A DNA stretch of 64,000 nucleotides, from positions 963,976 to 1,027,975 of the forward strand of contig NZ_FRXN01000002.1 in the NCBI RefSeq assembly GCF_900148515.1, read 5' to 3'. Positions within the stretch are counted from its first letter, which is position 1; the number at the start of each line of letters is the position of its first letter. The notes beneath the pieces are model-generated. The model saw only the letters and a list, made by a program, of their open reading frames with translations, was not told the origin of the DNA and ran no database searches. This stretch comes from Algoriphagus zhangzhouensis. Lineage in GTDB: Bacteria; Bacteroidota; Bacteroidia; Cytophagales; Cyclobacteriaceae. Made by a program: the position numbers and the translations under genes. This document shows positions 52,215 to 59,902 of this stretch, in pieces.

Positions 52215-53036
52215 TTATTCGACAGTTATTTCTTTGACACCTCCAGCATAGGTGACAGTTAGTACCTTGTCGCAAGCTCCTGTTCCATAATCTACAGAGG
52301 CAGGTATTCCTCCAATCACAAAGTCGATTACACCTGAGCTTGGTAAAAATACTCCTGAATCCACGCAATCTTGTTTGATTTCCAATGCAGATGTAGTTGC
52401 AGCAGTGTAGGAAACACCAGATCTACTTACTCCACTCGCAGTTCCCGTGATAGAAAGTTCATATCCTTGATCATCTAGCTTCAAAGATCTGACCTGATCT
52501 GAAGAATAGCTAACAGATGTTCCGTCAGGCCAAGTGACTTTTCCACCGTCTACTTTTACAGCCAATGTGACTTCACTGTTGATTAGATCTATGCCGGTGT
52601 TTGTAAGAGTTCTAGTTCCTTCTACTTTAAGGCCATTTACTTCATACCCATCCAAGATTGTAGTGACTTTTGATCCGGGAATCAGGAAATTTCCTGAGTA
52701 TTCAAGGATTACTTTTCCTTTTCTGACTACACCTGTTGAACTTGTACAACCTGTTCCAAAATCAATTTCAATTCTTTGAGATTCGGAATCAAATTCAACC
52801 ATGACTCCTTCGCAGATGGAGTTTGTAAAGGTAGATTGAGTACGGAAAGCTATTCCGCTTGATTGAAGAACCTGAATCGTATAATTATCCATGTCTTCAA
52901 ATACAGCATTGACGGCAATATCATCATTGACTACTGTAAAATCGGGATCCGTGTTAGTAGGCTCATCGTCAGAGCCGCAAGATGCAAGTCCAAAGATGAT
53001 CAGACTTAATACAGCAAGAATTGAATATTTTTTCAT
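52215..53036 (-). CDS. Lipoprotein of unknown function
   Basis: 273 aa from the ATG at 53036, chosen because MKKYSILAVLSLIIFGLASC is a perfect lipoprotein signal (lipid on Cys20); the longer frame to 53252 overlaps another small ORF and lacks signal character. The mature protein opens with an acidic GSDDEPTNTDPD tether and is beta-rich, with Cys pairs in EIDFGTGCTSSTG and VDYGTGACDK that look like two copies of one fold (an internal repeat). No family known to me. Terminated just before the deiodinase-like gene. Confidence 0.8.
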   Translation of the reverse strand: MKKYSILAVLSLIIFGLASCGSDDEPTNTDPDFTVVNDDIAVNAVFEDMDNYTIQVLQSSGIAFRTQSTFTNSICEGVMVEFDSESQRIEIDFGTGCTSSTGVVRKGKVILEYSGNFLIPGSKVTTILDGYEVNGLKVEGTRTLTNTGIDLINSEVTLAVKVDGGKVTWPDGTSVSYSSDQVRSLKLDDQGYELSITGTASGVSRSGVSYTAATTSALEIKQDCVDSGVFLPSSGVIDFVIGGIPASVDYGTGACDKVLTVTYAGGVKEITVE

Positions 53037-53061
53037 AACTGGGGTTTTGTTTAAAAATGAA

Positions 53062-53235
53062 TTATTGATCGGTTTTGGGATTCTTGGGTTTACTGTTACT
53101 GGCACATCCCAAATTCCGAGTGAAAGGAATCTCTTCAGGAAAAAGTCCCATCCCTTGGATAGGTGTTCCCTCAGTTTCTTCTGGAAGAATAATACTTTTC
53201 GATTTTTTTGATTTCTTAGCTTTCTTGTCTCCCAT
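53062..53235 (-). CDS. Small Lys-rich hypothetical protein
   Basis: 57 aa, ATG 53233-53235, stop 53062-53064. Basic start (MGDKKAKKSKKSKS), then a conserved-looking IILPEETEGTPIQGMGLFPE and EIPFTRNLGC, ending SKPKNPKTDQ. It lies immediately before the lipoprotein gene on the same strand, 25 bp from its start, so the pair is probably co-transcribed. The pattern FPEEIP...NLGC seems familiar from other Cytophagales but I cannot place it. Confidence 0.5.
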   Translation of the reverse strand: MGDKKAKKSKKSKSIILPEETEGTPIQGMGLFPEEIPFTRNLGCASNSKPKNPKTDQ

Positions 53236-53313
53236 TTATCTAAAATTAACAATAATGGCGGCCTAAATCAATTGGAGAAGCTTTTCTTTTACTTCCATTT
53301 TTGCCTTTCTCTC

Positions 53314-53321
53314 TATATTTG
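53314..53321 (+). promoter_or_regulatory. -7 element (TATATTTG) touching the MutS-family start
   Basis: Exact TAnnTTTG, ending only 3 bp before the ATG at 53325. Transcription would begin at or within the start codon, giving a leaderless or nearly leaderless message. Confidence 0.45.
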
Positions 53322-53324
53322 GAG

Positions 53325-55094
53325 ATGAAGGATTTTGATTTTAATAACGATAGGTTACTTGATAAAATTGCTAAGATCAAAAGTGGTACCATAAGTCTAG
53401 GACTTTTAAGGTTGATTGCTTTTTTTGCTACTGGTGGGTTTTTGATTCTTTTTTTATCTGATTCTGCATGGTGGCTAATTCCTTCTTTTATAGCGGGTTC
53501 ACTCTTTATTATACTGATCAAAAGATTCAATCACCTGAAAGACCAAGAGAAAATCTTTCAGTCCATAATTAAAATTGATGAAAATGAGGTCTGGAGGAAA
53601 AAACGTGATCTTTCCTCTTTGGATTCTGGTGAGGAGTATTTGGACAAGCTTCACCCATTTGCCAACGATTTGGATTTATTCGGAGCTCATTCCCTTTTTC
53701 AATTAATCAATCACACTTCAAGTGAAACGGCAAAGGAAAAGCTATCTTCTCAATTAAAGTCCAGTTTTCAATTCCTAACAGCTGATCAAAAAAGAGAGGC
53801 TGTAGACGAATTGTCAAATAAAATAGAATTTCTTAGGGCATTTGAGGTTGTTGGGATGTCTTTTTTCGACAAGAATATCCCCCAAAATCAATGGGAGAAA
53901 TGGTTGGAAAAAGAAGAAAAAGGTCATTCTTGGATGCTTTTTGCAGGTATAATGGGAATCCTCGGAGGAACAATCCTTTTCTTTCTTTCTTATTCAGGAC
54001 TGATCCCATTTGGATACCTGGGGCTTTGGGTGCTGATGGGAATAGGCATGTTGTCTTTTGTTTTTCAACCTTTGAAAGAAGCTGCCGATAAACTACCCTC
54101 CAAGCAAACTCTTAAAGCATTTCGAAACTGGTTGGTCTTATTGGAAAAGGAAAATTTTAATTCCTCCGAATTAGTTGAATCAATCCAAAAATTGAAAGAC
54201 CAAAATTTAAAAGCTTCTGAAAAACTTCAAGGATTGGATCGATTGGGATATTGGATCGAAAACAGACTCAATATCCTTTACATTCCTGTCAATTTGATTT
54301 TGTGGACAGATTTGATTCTGTATTATAGATTGACTCGCTGGAAAAAGAAATTCGGTAGTAGCGTTTCTCATATCCCCGATGTGTTGTCAGATTGGGAAGT
54401 TTGGACTTCTTTGGGTGCCTTTCAAAAAGAAGTTGGAATGAAAGGAGAAGTGGAATTATCTGAGGAACTCTGTTTGGAAGTTAAAAATTTGAACCATCCA
54501 CTTTTGAAGCCTGAAAAGGCTATTTCCAATAGTTTCTCAATAGACAAGGATTCAAAGCTTACTCTTTTGACAGGTGCAAATATGTCTGGGAAGACTACTT
54601 TCCTGAGGACATTAGGAACGAATCTGGTCTTAATCAATCTTGGGTTAAGGCCGTTTGGGGATTCGGTCAAGTTGGGGCAGTTTCAATTGTTTACAAGTAT
54701 GAGGAATTCTGACAATTTGGGTGAAAGCGTCAGCTCATTCTATGCGGAATTGAGCCGAATCAAATCATTGATAGACCGACTGGACAATGGAGAAAGGATA
54801 TTTTTCCTTTTGGATGAAATACTCAAAGGAACCAATACAGAAGATAGAGTTTCTGGAAGTGAGGCTTTAATTCGCCAATTGTCAGATTCACCGTCTTTGG
54901 GAATAATTAGCACTCATGATATAGAATTATCTCAGTTGGAAGAGAAGATTCCTTATGTAAGAAACTATAGTTTTCACTCTGAGATTCATGAGAAGACCAT
55001 TGATTTCGACTATAAAATCAAGCGAGGGCCTTGTCCAAATTTCAATGCACATAAGTTGATGGAACTGATGGGGATCCGTTTTCAAGTCAATTAA
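53325..55094 (+). CDS. Membrane-anchored MutS-family ATPase
   Basis: 589 aa from the ATG at 53325; a TTG 24 bp earlier is inside the promoter motif and is rejected. Two pairs of hydrophobic helices (about 20-65 and 205-245) precede a MutS core/clamp-like helical region and the MutS ATPase with Walker A GANMSGKT (417-424), Walker B FLLDEILKGTN and THD switch. It lacks the mismatch-reading domains I and II of true MutS, and membrane helices make classic mismatch repair unlikely. Bacteroidota carry such 'MutS-related' proteins; role unknown. The downstream terminator overlaps the purK promoter. Confidence 0.87.
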   Translation: MKDFDFNNDRLLDKIAKIKSGTISLGLLRLIAFFATGGFLILFLSDSAWWLIPSFIAGSLFIILIKRFNHLKDQEKIFQSIIKIDENEVWRKKRDLSSLDSGEEYLDKLHPFANDLDLFGAHSLFQLINHTSSETAKEKLSSQLKSSFQFLTADQKREAVDELSNKIEFLRAFEVVGMSFFDKNIPQNQWEKWLEKEEKGHSWMLFAGIMGILGGTILFFLSYSGLIPFGYLGLWVLMGIGMLSFVFQPLKEAADKLPSKQTLKAFRNWLVLLEKENFNSSELVESIQKLKDQNLKASEKLQGLDRLGYWIENRLNILYIPVNLILWTDLILYYRLTRWKKKFGSSVSHIPDVLSDWEVWTSLGAFQKEVGMKGEVELSEELCLEVKNLNHPLLKPEKAISNSFSIDKDSKLTLLTGANMSGKTTFLRTLGTNLVLINLGLRPFGDSVKLGQFQLFTSMRNSDNLGESVSSFYAELSRIKSLIDRLDNGERIFFLLDEILKGTNTEDRVSGSEALIRQLSDSPSLGIISTHDIELSQLEEKIPYVRNYSFHSEIHEKTIDFDYKIKRGPCPNFNAHKLMELMGIRFQVN

Positions 55095-55130
55095 ATCACA
55101 TAATTCTTACTTGAGGAAATGGACTTATCC

Positions 55131-55168
55131 ACAATCTGAAGGATAATCTTCCAGATTGTCTTATTTTT
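55131..55168 (+). terminator. Terminator of the MutS-family gene, merged with purK promoter
   Basis: Stem ACAATCTG-AAG/CTT-C-CAGATTGT (11 bp with one bulged C) and loop GATAAT, followed by CTTATTTTT. That T-tract is also the purK -7 element. Confidence 0.65.
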
Positions 55169-55169
55169 G
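55162..55169 (+). promoter_or_regulatory. -7 element (TATTTTTG) of purK, at the start codon
   Basis: Exact TAnnTTTG, ending 5 bp before the ATG at 55175, so the purKE message should be leaderless or have a leader of one or two bases. It shares its T-run with the upstream terminator. Confidence 0.6.
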
Positions 55170-55174
55170 CGGCG

Positions 55175-56317
55175 ATGAAAACTGCTCAGTCTACCATTTT
55201 GGGAGTGCTAGGTGGAGGACAACTCGGCCGAATGCTCATCCAATCCGCAATCAATTACAATCAAGATATCCACATTTTGGACCCTGATCCCAATGCACCT
55301 TGTAAGGATTTGGCTCAAAAATTTTCAGTGGGTTCCCTCAAGGATTTTGACACAGTTTATGCTTTTGGACAAAATTGTGATGTAATCACCGTTGAAATCG
55401 AAAGCGTCAACACAGATGCTTTGGCAAAATTGGAATCCGAAGGAAAGCAAGTTTATCCACAGCCTCATATTTTGAAGTTGATCCAGGATAAGCGCGAGCA
55501 GAAGCAATTTTATCAACAACATGATATCCCGACAGCGGATTTTATCTTGACTGATACCAAACAGGATGTTGTGGCCAATCAGGGATTTCTTCCAGCGGTA
55601 AATAAACTAGGAAAAGAAGGATATGATGGACGTGGAGTACAGATTCTTCGTGGTACCGATGATTTGGAAAAAGCTTTTGAAGCACCAAGTTTATTAGAGA
55701 AACTGATAGATTTTGATAAAGAAATCGCAGTTACTGTTGCCAGAAATAAAGAAGGGGAATTGATTGCCTATCCTGCTGTGGAATGCGCTTTTCACCCAAC
55801 CGCCAATTTGGTAGAATTCCTTTTTGCGCCAGCTGAAATTACTCCAGAAGTGGAGGCAAAAGCTCAAGAAATCGCCAAAGATGTGATCCTGAAATTAGAT
55901 ATGGTTGGGATTTTGGCAGTGGAAATGTTCGTGACCAAAGATGGAAATGTCTTAGTTAATGAAATCGCCCCTCGTCCACACAATAGCGGTCACCATACGA
56001 TCGAAGCAAATTTCACTTCTCAATTTGAGCAGCACCTAAGATCTGTTATGAATTGGCCATTGGGTAATCCAGATCTTCGTTGTCCAGCTGCAATGATCAA
56101 TCTGCTTGGAGAGGATGGTTATACTGGAGAAGCGTATGTGGAAGGGAAAGAAGAAGCCATGCAGGAAAAAGGAGTCTATATTCACCTGTATGGTAAAAAG
56201 TTGACGAAGCCTTTTAGAAAAATGGGGCACGTGACTCTATTGGATGAGAACGTTGATCAATTGAAAGAAAGAGCAAACAGAATCAAGGATCTAATTAAAA
56301 TCAAATCATATTCATGA
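55175..56317 (+). CDS. purK: N5-carboxyaminoimidazole ribonucleotide synthase
   Basis: 380 aa ATP-grasp enzyme. It makes N5-CAIR from AIR, bicarbonate and ATP in purine synthesis. N-terminal [12 protein letters not shown] is the PurK opening; [13 protein letters not shown] is the ATP-binding loop, and [18 protein letters not shown] holds the metal and substrate residues. All key features are conserved and the length is normal. The stop overlaps the purE start by 4 bp (ATGA), so product N5-CAIR passes to a partner made in fixed ratio. Promoter lies right at the start. Confidence 0.97.
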   Translation: MKTAQSTILGVLGGGQLGRMLIQSAINYNQDIHILDPDPNAPCKDLAQKFSVGSLKDFDTVYAFGQNCDVITVEIESVNTDALAKLESEGKQVYPQPHILKLIQDKREQKQFYQQHDIPTADFILTDTKQDVVANQGFLPAVNKLGKEGYDGRGVQILRGTDDLEKAFEAPSLLEKLIDFDKEIAVTVARNKEGELIAYPAVECAFHPTANLVEFLFAPAEITPEVEAKAQEIAKDVILKLDMVGILAVEMFVTKDGNVLVNEIAPRPHNSGHHTIEANFTSQFEQHLRSVMNWPLGNPDLRCPAAMINLLGEDGYTGEAYVEGKEEAMQEKGVYIHLYGKKLTKPFRKMGHVTLLDENVDQLKERANRIKDLIKIKSYS

Positions 56318-56829
56318 ATCCACAGGTAGGAATTATCATGGGAAGTCAATCAGATCTTCCTGTAATGGCAGAAGCAGCTGAGATTTTAGAGGAATTGGGA
56401 GTCAGTTTCGAAGTGACCATAGTGTCAGCTCACCGAACTCCAGATAGAATGGTTGATTATGCAAGATCAGCTAGAGAACGAGGATTGAAAGTGATCATCG
56501 CCGGCGCAGGAGGGGCAGCTCATTTGCCAGGGATGGTAGCTTCTATGACCAGTCTGCCAGTGGTGGGTGTTCCTGTCAAAAGTTCTAACTCAATCGATGG
56601 CTGGGATAGTATTTTGTCCATTTTGCAAATGCCTGGAGGAATTCCAGTAGCAACAGTTGCTTTAAATGGGGCTAAAAATGCTGGAATCTTAGCCGCATCA
56701 ATGGTGGGGGCATATGATGAACAAGTCGGTAAGAACCTAGATGTTTATAAATCTTCATTGAAGGAAAAAGTGGAAAAAACTGCTGAAGATTTAGAGAAGA
56801 AAGGTTGGAAAGAGATTTTGAAAAAATAA
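56314..56829 (+). CDS. purE: N5-carboxyaminoimidazole ribonucleotide mutase (class I PurE)
   Basis: 171 aa. It moves the carboxyl group of N5-CAIR to C4 giving [13 protein letters not shown] near the N-terminus binds phosphate; SAHRTPDRM contains the catalytic His of class I Pur[13 protein letters not shown] and [23 protein letters not shown] are typical. Coupled to purK by an ATGA overlap. A terminator follows, after which a small membrane ORF begins. Confidence 0.97.
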   Translation: MNPQVGIIMGSQSDLPVMAEAAEILEELGVSFEVTIVSAHRTPDRMVDYARSARERGLKVIIAGAGGAAHLPGMVASMTSLPVVGVPVKSSNSIDGWDSILSILQMPGGIPVATVALNGAKNAGILAASMVGAYDEQVGKNLDVYKSSLKEKVEKTAEDLEKKGWKEILKK

Positions 56830-56831
56830 AA

Positions 56832-56858
56832 AAGGGCTGTCATTTTTGACAGCCTTTC
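56832..56858 (+). terminator. Rho-independent terminator of purKE
   Basis: Perfect 8-bp stem GGCTGTCA/TGACAGCC with a T4 loop, flanked by A and T runs; the T-tail is short (TTT then CTC). Confidence 0.65.
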
Positions 56859-56862
56859 TCAT

Positions 56863-57018
56863 ATGAATTGGAAACGAATTATCCGCTTTAAGATTGGAGA
56901 CGTTCCTTGGGAAATCCCATTGAATGTATTGATTTTACTCATTGCTATTACTTTACTTTTGATGGCTGGAGGAGCTTATATGGGAGTTCAATTTGCCCAA
57001 AGTCAGGCTAATCCGTAA
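56863..57018 (+). CDS. Small single-span membrane protein
   Basis: 51 aa, ATG 56863, TAA 57016-57018. Basic N-terminus (MNWKRIIRFKIGDVPWEIP), one strong helix (LNVLILLIAITLLLMAGGAYMG), then a short polar tail (QSQANP). It starts 5 bp after the purE terminator and overlaps the convergent acidic-protein gene by 11 bp. The pattern (positive-inside N-terminus, Gly-rich end of helix) is protein-like. No family known. Confidence 0.55.
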   Translation: MNWKRIIRFKIGDVPWEIPLNVLILLIAITLLLMAGGAYMGVQFAQSQANP

Positions 57019-57469
57019 AGATTCCCCAGCCGTCATCGTATTTTTCATTGGGATCTAGTCCTTTGACCCAGTCCAAGAATAACTTTCTAAATTCCTCGAT
57101 AGCCTCTCGGAGGAGTTGAAGGTGTTCCTCAGCATGAGTTTCCTCCATAGCGAGTTGATAAGTCATAGAATTGAGGCTTTTTGCATGAACTTTCATCAAT
57201 ACAGCATTTTCCATTTTAGACACATAGTCTGGAATTGCTTCAGCCCCAGCAAATTTAGAACTCATGATTGTGGCATCTTCCATCATGATACCACCATATA
57301 GCTCTCTTCGCGCTTCATCTAAACTTCCCACCAAAGCTTTTGTCAAACCGACAATCTCTTTGGCTTTTTTCATCAAAGGGTGTTTATAAATCCGCTCTTG
57401 CTCTTTTCTGAAATCAAACTCGCCGTCCTCCTCAAAATCGGACTCCTCGTCATCAAAATCGTCCCACAT
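57008..57469 (-). CDS. Conserved acidic hypothetical protein
   Basis: 153 aa. Very acidic N-terminus (MWDDFDDEESDFEEDGEFDF, 1-20), then a helical domain with YKHPLMKKAKEIVGLTKALVGSLDEA and a later HAEEHLQLLREAIEEFRKLFLDWVKGLD, ending DDGWGIFTD. No catalytic motif recognised; possibly a helical bundle. Read 24 bp after the DUF3127 gene on the same strand, so probably one operon with that SSB-like protein. Confidence 0.75.
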   Translation of the reverse strand: MWDDFDDEESDFEEDGEFDFRKEQERIYKHPLMKKAKEIVGLTKALVGSLDEARRELYGGIMMEDATIMSSKFAGAEAIPDYVSKMENAVLMKVHAKSLNSMTYQLAMEETHAEEHLQLLREAIEEFRKLFLDWVKGLDPNEKYDDGWGIFTD

Positions 57470-57493
57470 AGTATTAAAAAATAGGGTTTGTTA

Positions 57494-57841
57494 TTAGAAA
57501 GGTAATTTGTCCTCTTCGCTATCAGAATAGAAAGTGTCTACTTCTGGCATATTAGTAGAAGGTGCTGGGCTTCCACCACTTTTCTCAACTCTAAAAGCTT
57601 TCACTTCAGTATACCATCTACCATTATATTCGCGGCTTTCTACATCGATACTTAGATTCACCTGATCTCCTATAGCCATTGGCATTTGGTCAATTTTATC
57701 TCCCCAAATAGCCACACATACTTTTTTAGGATATTGACCAGGAGTTTCGACAATGTATTCTTGCTTTCTCCAGTTATTTCCGCTTTTAGAATTTCCACTT
57801 ACCTCAGCAAGTTTTTGGATTACTTTTCCAGACAGTTCCAT
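57494..57841 (-). CDS. DUF3127 OB-fold protein with SSB-like C-terminal tip
   Basis: 115 aa. DUF3127: a small OB-like beta barrel (1-85; GKVIQKLAEVSG, NNWRKQEYIVET, VCVAIWGDKIDQM, GDQVNLSIDVESREYNGRWYTEVKAFRVE) followed by a Ser/Pro linker and acidic tail ending EEDKLPF. That ending resembles the DDDIPF tip by which single-stranded DNA-binding protein recruits repair and replication partners. Nucleic-acid binding is a family inference. Upstream partner of the acidic 153-aa protein. Confidence 0.85.
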   Translation of the reverse strand: MELSGKVIQKLAEVSGNSKSGNNWRKQEYIVETPGQYPKKVCVAIWGDKIDQMPMAIGDQVNLSIDVESREYNGRWYTEVKAFRVEKSGGSPAPSTNMPEVDTFYSDSEEDKLPF

Positions 57842-58180
57842 TTTTACTTTTTTAAATTTTCTCGAACGACGAAGGTAAGAAATGTGCTTTGAAAGTCCTG
57901 ATTTGACTTGTCTAAAACTATTTTATCTTCTTCTCAATTTTAACATTTTTTGGCATTATGATTGGATAGAATAGCTTCCCATTAGTTTTGCAAGAAATTT
58001 AATTTAGGATTATACTTTATTTTCAAAATATAATTTTGTGGAAATGTTAAAGTTTAAAAACCTAAGCTAATTCTTTGTGCTAAATGGGACAAAAACATAT
58101 TTTTAAAATTGTTTCAAAATCTTTCACTCTAAAAAAATACTATGGCCTAGACTTTTACGTTGATCATAAACCAGCTTAAA
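57842..58180. other. 339-bp intergenic region
   Basis: AT-rich spacer between the divergent DUF3127 and ECF sigma genes. One exact -7 element TAATTTTG at 58031-58038 on the plus strand. No gene or other repeat of note. Confidence 0.4.
58031..58038 (+). promoter_or_regulatory. -7 element match (TAATTTTG) upstream of the ECF sigma gene
   Basis: Exact TAnnTTTG, 142 bp before the ATG at 58181, inside a CAAAATATAATTTTG short dyad. No -33 TTG at proper spacing. Confidence 0.35.
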
Positions 58181-58783
58181 ATGAGTAAACGAATAGGTCC
58201 AAGAGACAGCGAGTTGATAGCTCAGTATAGGAATGGCAGTGAAGCTGCCTTCGATCTTTTAGTAGATCGCTATAAGAACAAAGTATTTACCACAATCTTC
58301 CTGATCGTGAAGGATCAGGATTTGGCGGAAGACCTTTTACAAGATGTCTTTGTAAAAGTGGTCAAAACCCTCAGCTCGGATAGGTATAACGAAGAGGGAA
58401 AATTTCAGCCTTGGATTATGAGAATTGCTCATAATCTGGCAATCGACCATTTTAGAAAGGCAAAGAGGTATCCGACTATCATGATGGAGGACGGTTCTAG
58501 CCTGTTTAATTCCTTAAGGTTTGCAGATGAAAATGCAGAGGACAAGCAAGTTAGGGAAGAGGATATTGATTTGGTCAAAAGATTGATTGAGGAATTGCCG
58601 GAAGCTCAAAAAGAAGTGCTGATCATGAGGCACTATATGGAAATGAGCTTTCAGGAGATTGCCGATCAGACTGGAGTCAGTATCAATACTGCCTTGGGTA
58701 GAATGCGATATGCGCTGATCCATCTGAGGAAAAAGATGAAACAATTAAATTTTGCCTATGATAAAACCATTTACCCCAAATGA
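58181..58783 (+). CDS. ECF-type RNA polymerase sigma factor
   Basis: 200 aa from the ATG at 58181; a TTG 21 bp earlier is in frame but unlikely. Region 2: FDLLVDRYKNKVFTTIFLI, DLAEDLLQDVFVKVVKTL, QPWIMRIAHNLAIDHFRKAKR. Region 4: RHYMEMSFQEIADQTGVSINTALGRMRYALIHLRKKM. A hydrophobic-poor linker joins them. It partners with the 77-aa protein whose gene overlaps its end by 26 bp. Such small ECF-linked partners in Bacteroidota lack a membrane anti-sigma domain; regulon unknown. Confidence 0.93.
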   Translation: MSKRIGPRDSELIAQYRNGSEAAFDLLVDRYKNKVFTTIFLIVKDQDLAEDLLQDVFVKVVKTLSSDRYNEEGKFQPWIMRIAHNLAIDHFRKAKRYPTIMMEDGSSLFNSLRFADENAEDKQVREEDIDLVKRLIEELPEAQKEVLIMRHYMEMSFQEIADQTGVSINTALGRMRYALIHLRKKMKQLNFAYDKTIYPK

Positions 58784-58991
58784 CCTGGTACGATATATCT
58801 ACCAGGAAATGCCGGAGGTAGAACAAGAGCTCTTAATGCAGGCCTTGCACAATGATGAAAACCTGATGCAAGAATACATGGAATTGCTGAGCGCGATAGA
58901 GCAACTGGATCAAATCCAGCTTCAACCTTCGGAAAAAGTAGTAAAAGCAATCAAAGCGAAAGCTAAATCTACGGGACTACAAAAAGTCTGA
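58758..58991 (+). CDS. 77-aa protein coupled to ECF sigma factor
   Basis: ATG at 58758, 26 bp inside the sigma gene end in another frame. All-helical sequence (VRYIYQEMPEVEQELLMQALHNDENLMQEYMELLSAIEQLDQ) plus a Lys-rich end (KAIKAKAKSTGLQKV). No zinc-binding or membrane motif. Position suggests a soluble anti-sigma-like or co-factor protein, but no function is shown. A strong terminator follows directly. Confidence 0.8.
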   Translation: MIKPFTPNDLVRYIYQEMPEVEQELLMQALHNDENLMQEYMELLSAIEQLDQIQLQPSEKVVKAIKAKAKSTGLQKV

Positions 58992-58999
58992 CCTATGGT

Positions 59000-59026
59000 A
59001 ACCCCTGACATTGTCAGGGGTTTTTT
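59000..59026 (+). terminator. Rho-independent terminator of the ECF sigma operon
   Basis: Perfect 10-bp stem AACCCCTGAC/GTCAGGGGTT with a 3-nt loop and six T; it touches the stop codon of the convergent esterase gene. Confidence 0.88.
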
Positions 59027-59876
59027 ATTGATTTTCTAGAATGAATTGAGAAGCTGCTGTCAATACAGAGGGGTAGACCTCAGGAGTAAAACCATGGCCC
59101 TGTCCAGGAATTTTTTGGAATTCATAAATAACTCCATTTTCCTGAAGTGTTTTTGCTAACAGCTCAGACTGTGAAATGGGCACCACTAAATCCTGATCAC
59201 CATGAAAAAAGATGGAGGGCACAGAGCTCGGACTTATATAATTTACAGGGCTTGACTCATTATAAAGTGTGGGATTGGTTTCAGGTGTGCCTTCTAAAAG
59301 CCCAGAAAGTAAAAAGGCTGCTGTTTCATCAGAATCATATAATTCGGATAATTCAGTTGGAGGGAATAAAGCAACAACCGATTGGATATTTCCGATCGCT
59401 TGATGTTTATAGGCATGCAGCAGTGCCAAATGTCCCCCTGCACTAGCTCCCACCAAAATCAATCCCCCTTCTATATCCCATTCCGCTTTCATGCTTTCAA
59501 TGTATTCGATAGCCTCAATGACATCATTCTCCTGAGTTGGAAAAGGGTTTTCGAAAGTTGAAACATTAAAAAGGCTATAATTGATAGAGGCAAAAGCAAA
59601 TCCCGAAAGAAGTGTATTCATACTAGATTTAAAAGGTAGAAATTCCTCTTTGCTTCCCTGTATCCAGCCTCCTCCATGTATATATAATATAAGAGGTGTG
59701 TTTGCGAGATTTCTTCCCTCAGGTAAAAAGACATCAATTTGCTGCTGAGAGCCTGACCCATAAGCCAAATTGGTTAATTCTAATGCAGCAACAGGTGTAT
59801 CTGGTTGAGGATCATCTTTGGGATCACATCCAAATATGAAAATGAGTAGATAAAGTGGTAAAAGTCTTTTGATCAT
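59025..59876 (-). CDS. Alpha/beta-hydrolase esterase, lipoprotein
   Basis: 283 aa. Lipobox IFGC gives lipidated Cys17. BD-FAE/HSL-like alpha/beta-hydrolase: oxyanion loop HGGGW (67-71), nucleophile S145 in GASAGG, D229 in HGDQDLVVP and H261 in GQGHG. The full triad is present, so it should hydrolyse esters or small amides at the cell envelope. Natural substrate unknown. The aldehyde dehydrogenase ends 26 bp upstream on the same strand, so they may share a transcript. Confidence 0.9.
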   Translation of the reverse strand: MIKRLLPLYLLIFIFGCDPKDDPQPDTPVAALELTNLAYGSGSQQQIDVFLPEGRNLANTPLILYIHGGGWIQGSKEEFLPFKSSMNTLLSGFAFASINYSLFNVSTFENPFPTQENDVIEAIEYIESMKAEWDIEGGLILVGASAGGHLALLHAYKHQAIGNIQSVVALFPPTELSELYDSDETAAFLLSGLLEGTPETNPTLYNESSPVNYISPSSVPSIFFHGDQDLVVPISQSELLAKTLQENGVIYEFQKIPGQGHGFTPEVYPSVLTAASQFILENQ

Positions 59877-59902
59877 TTCTAAAAATGTTTGGATCCTTTA
59901 AG

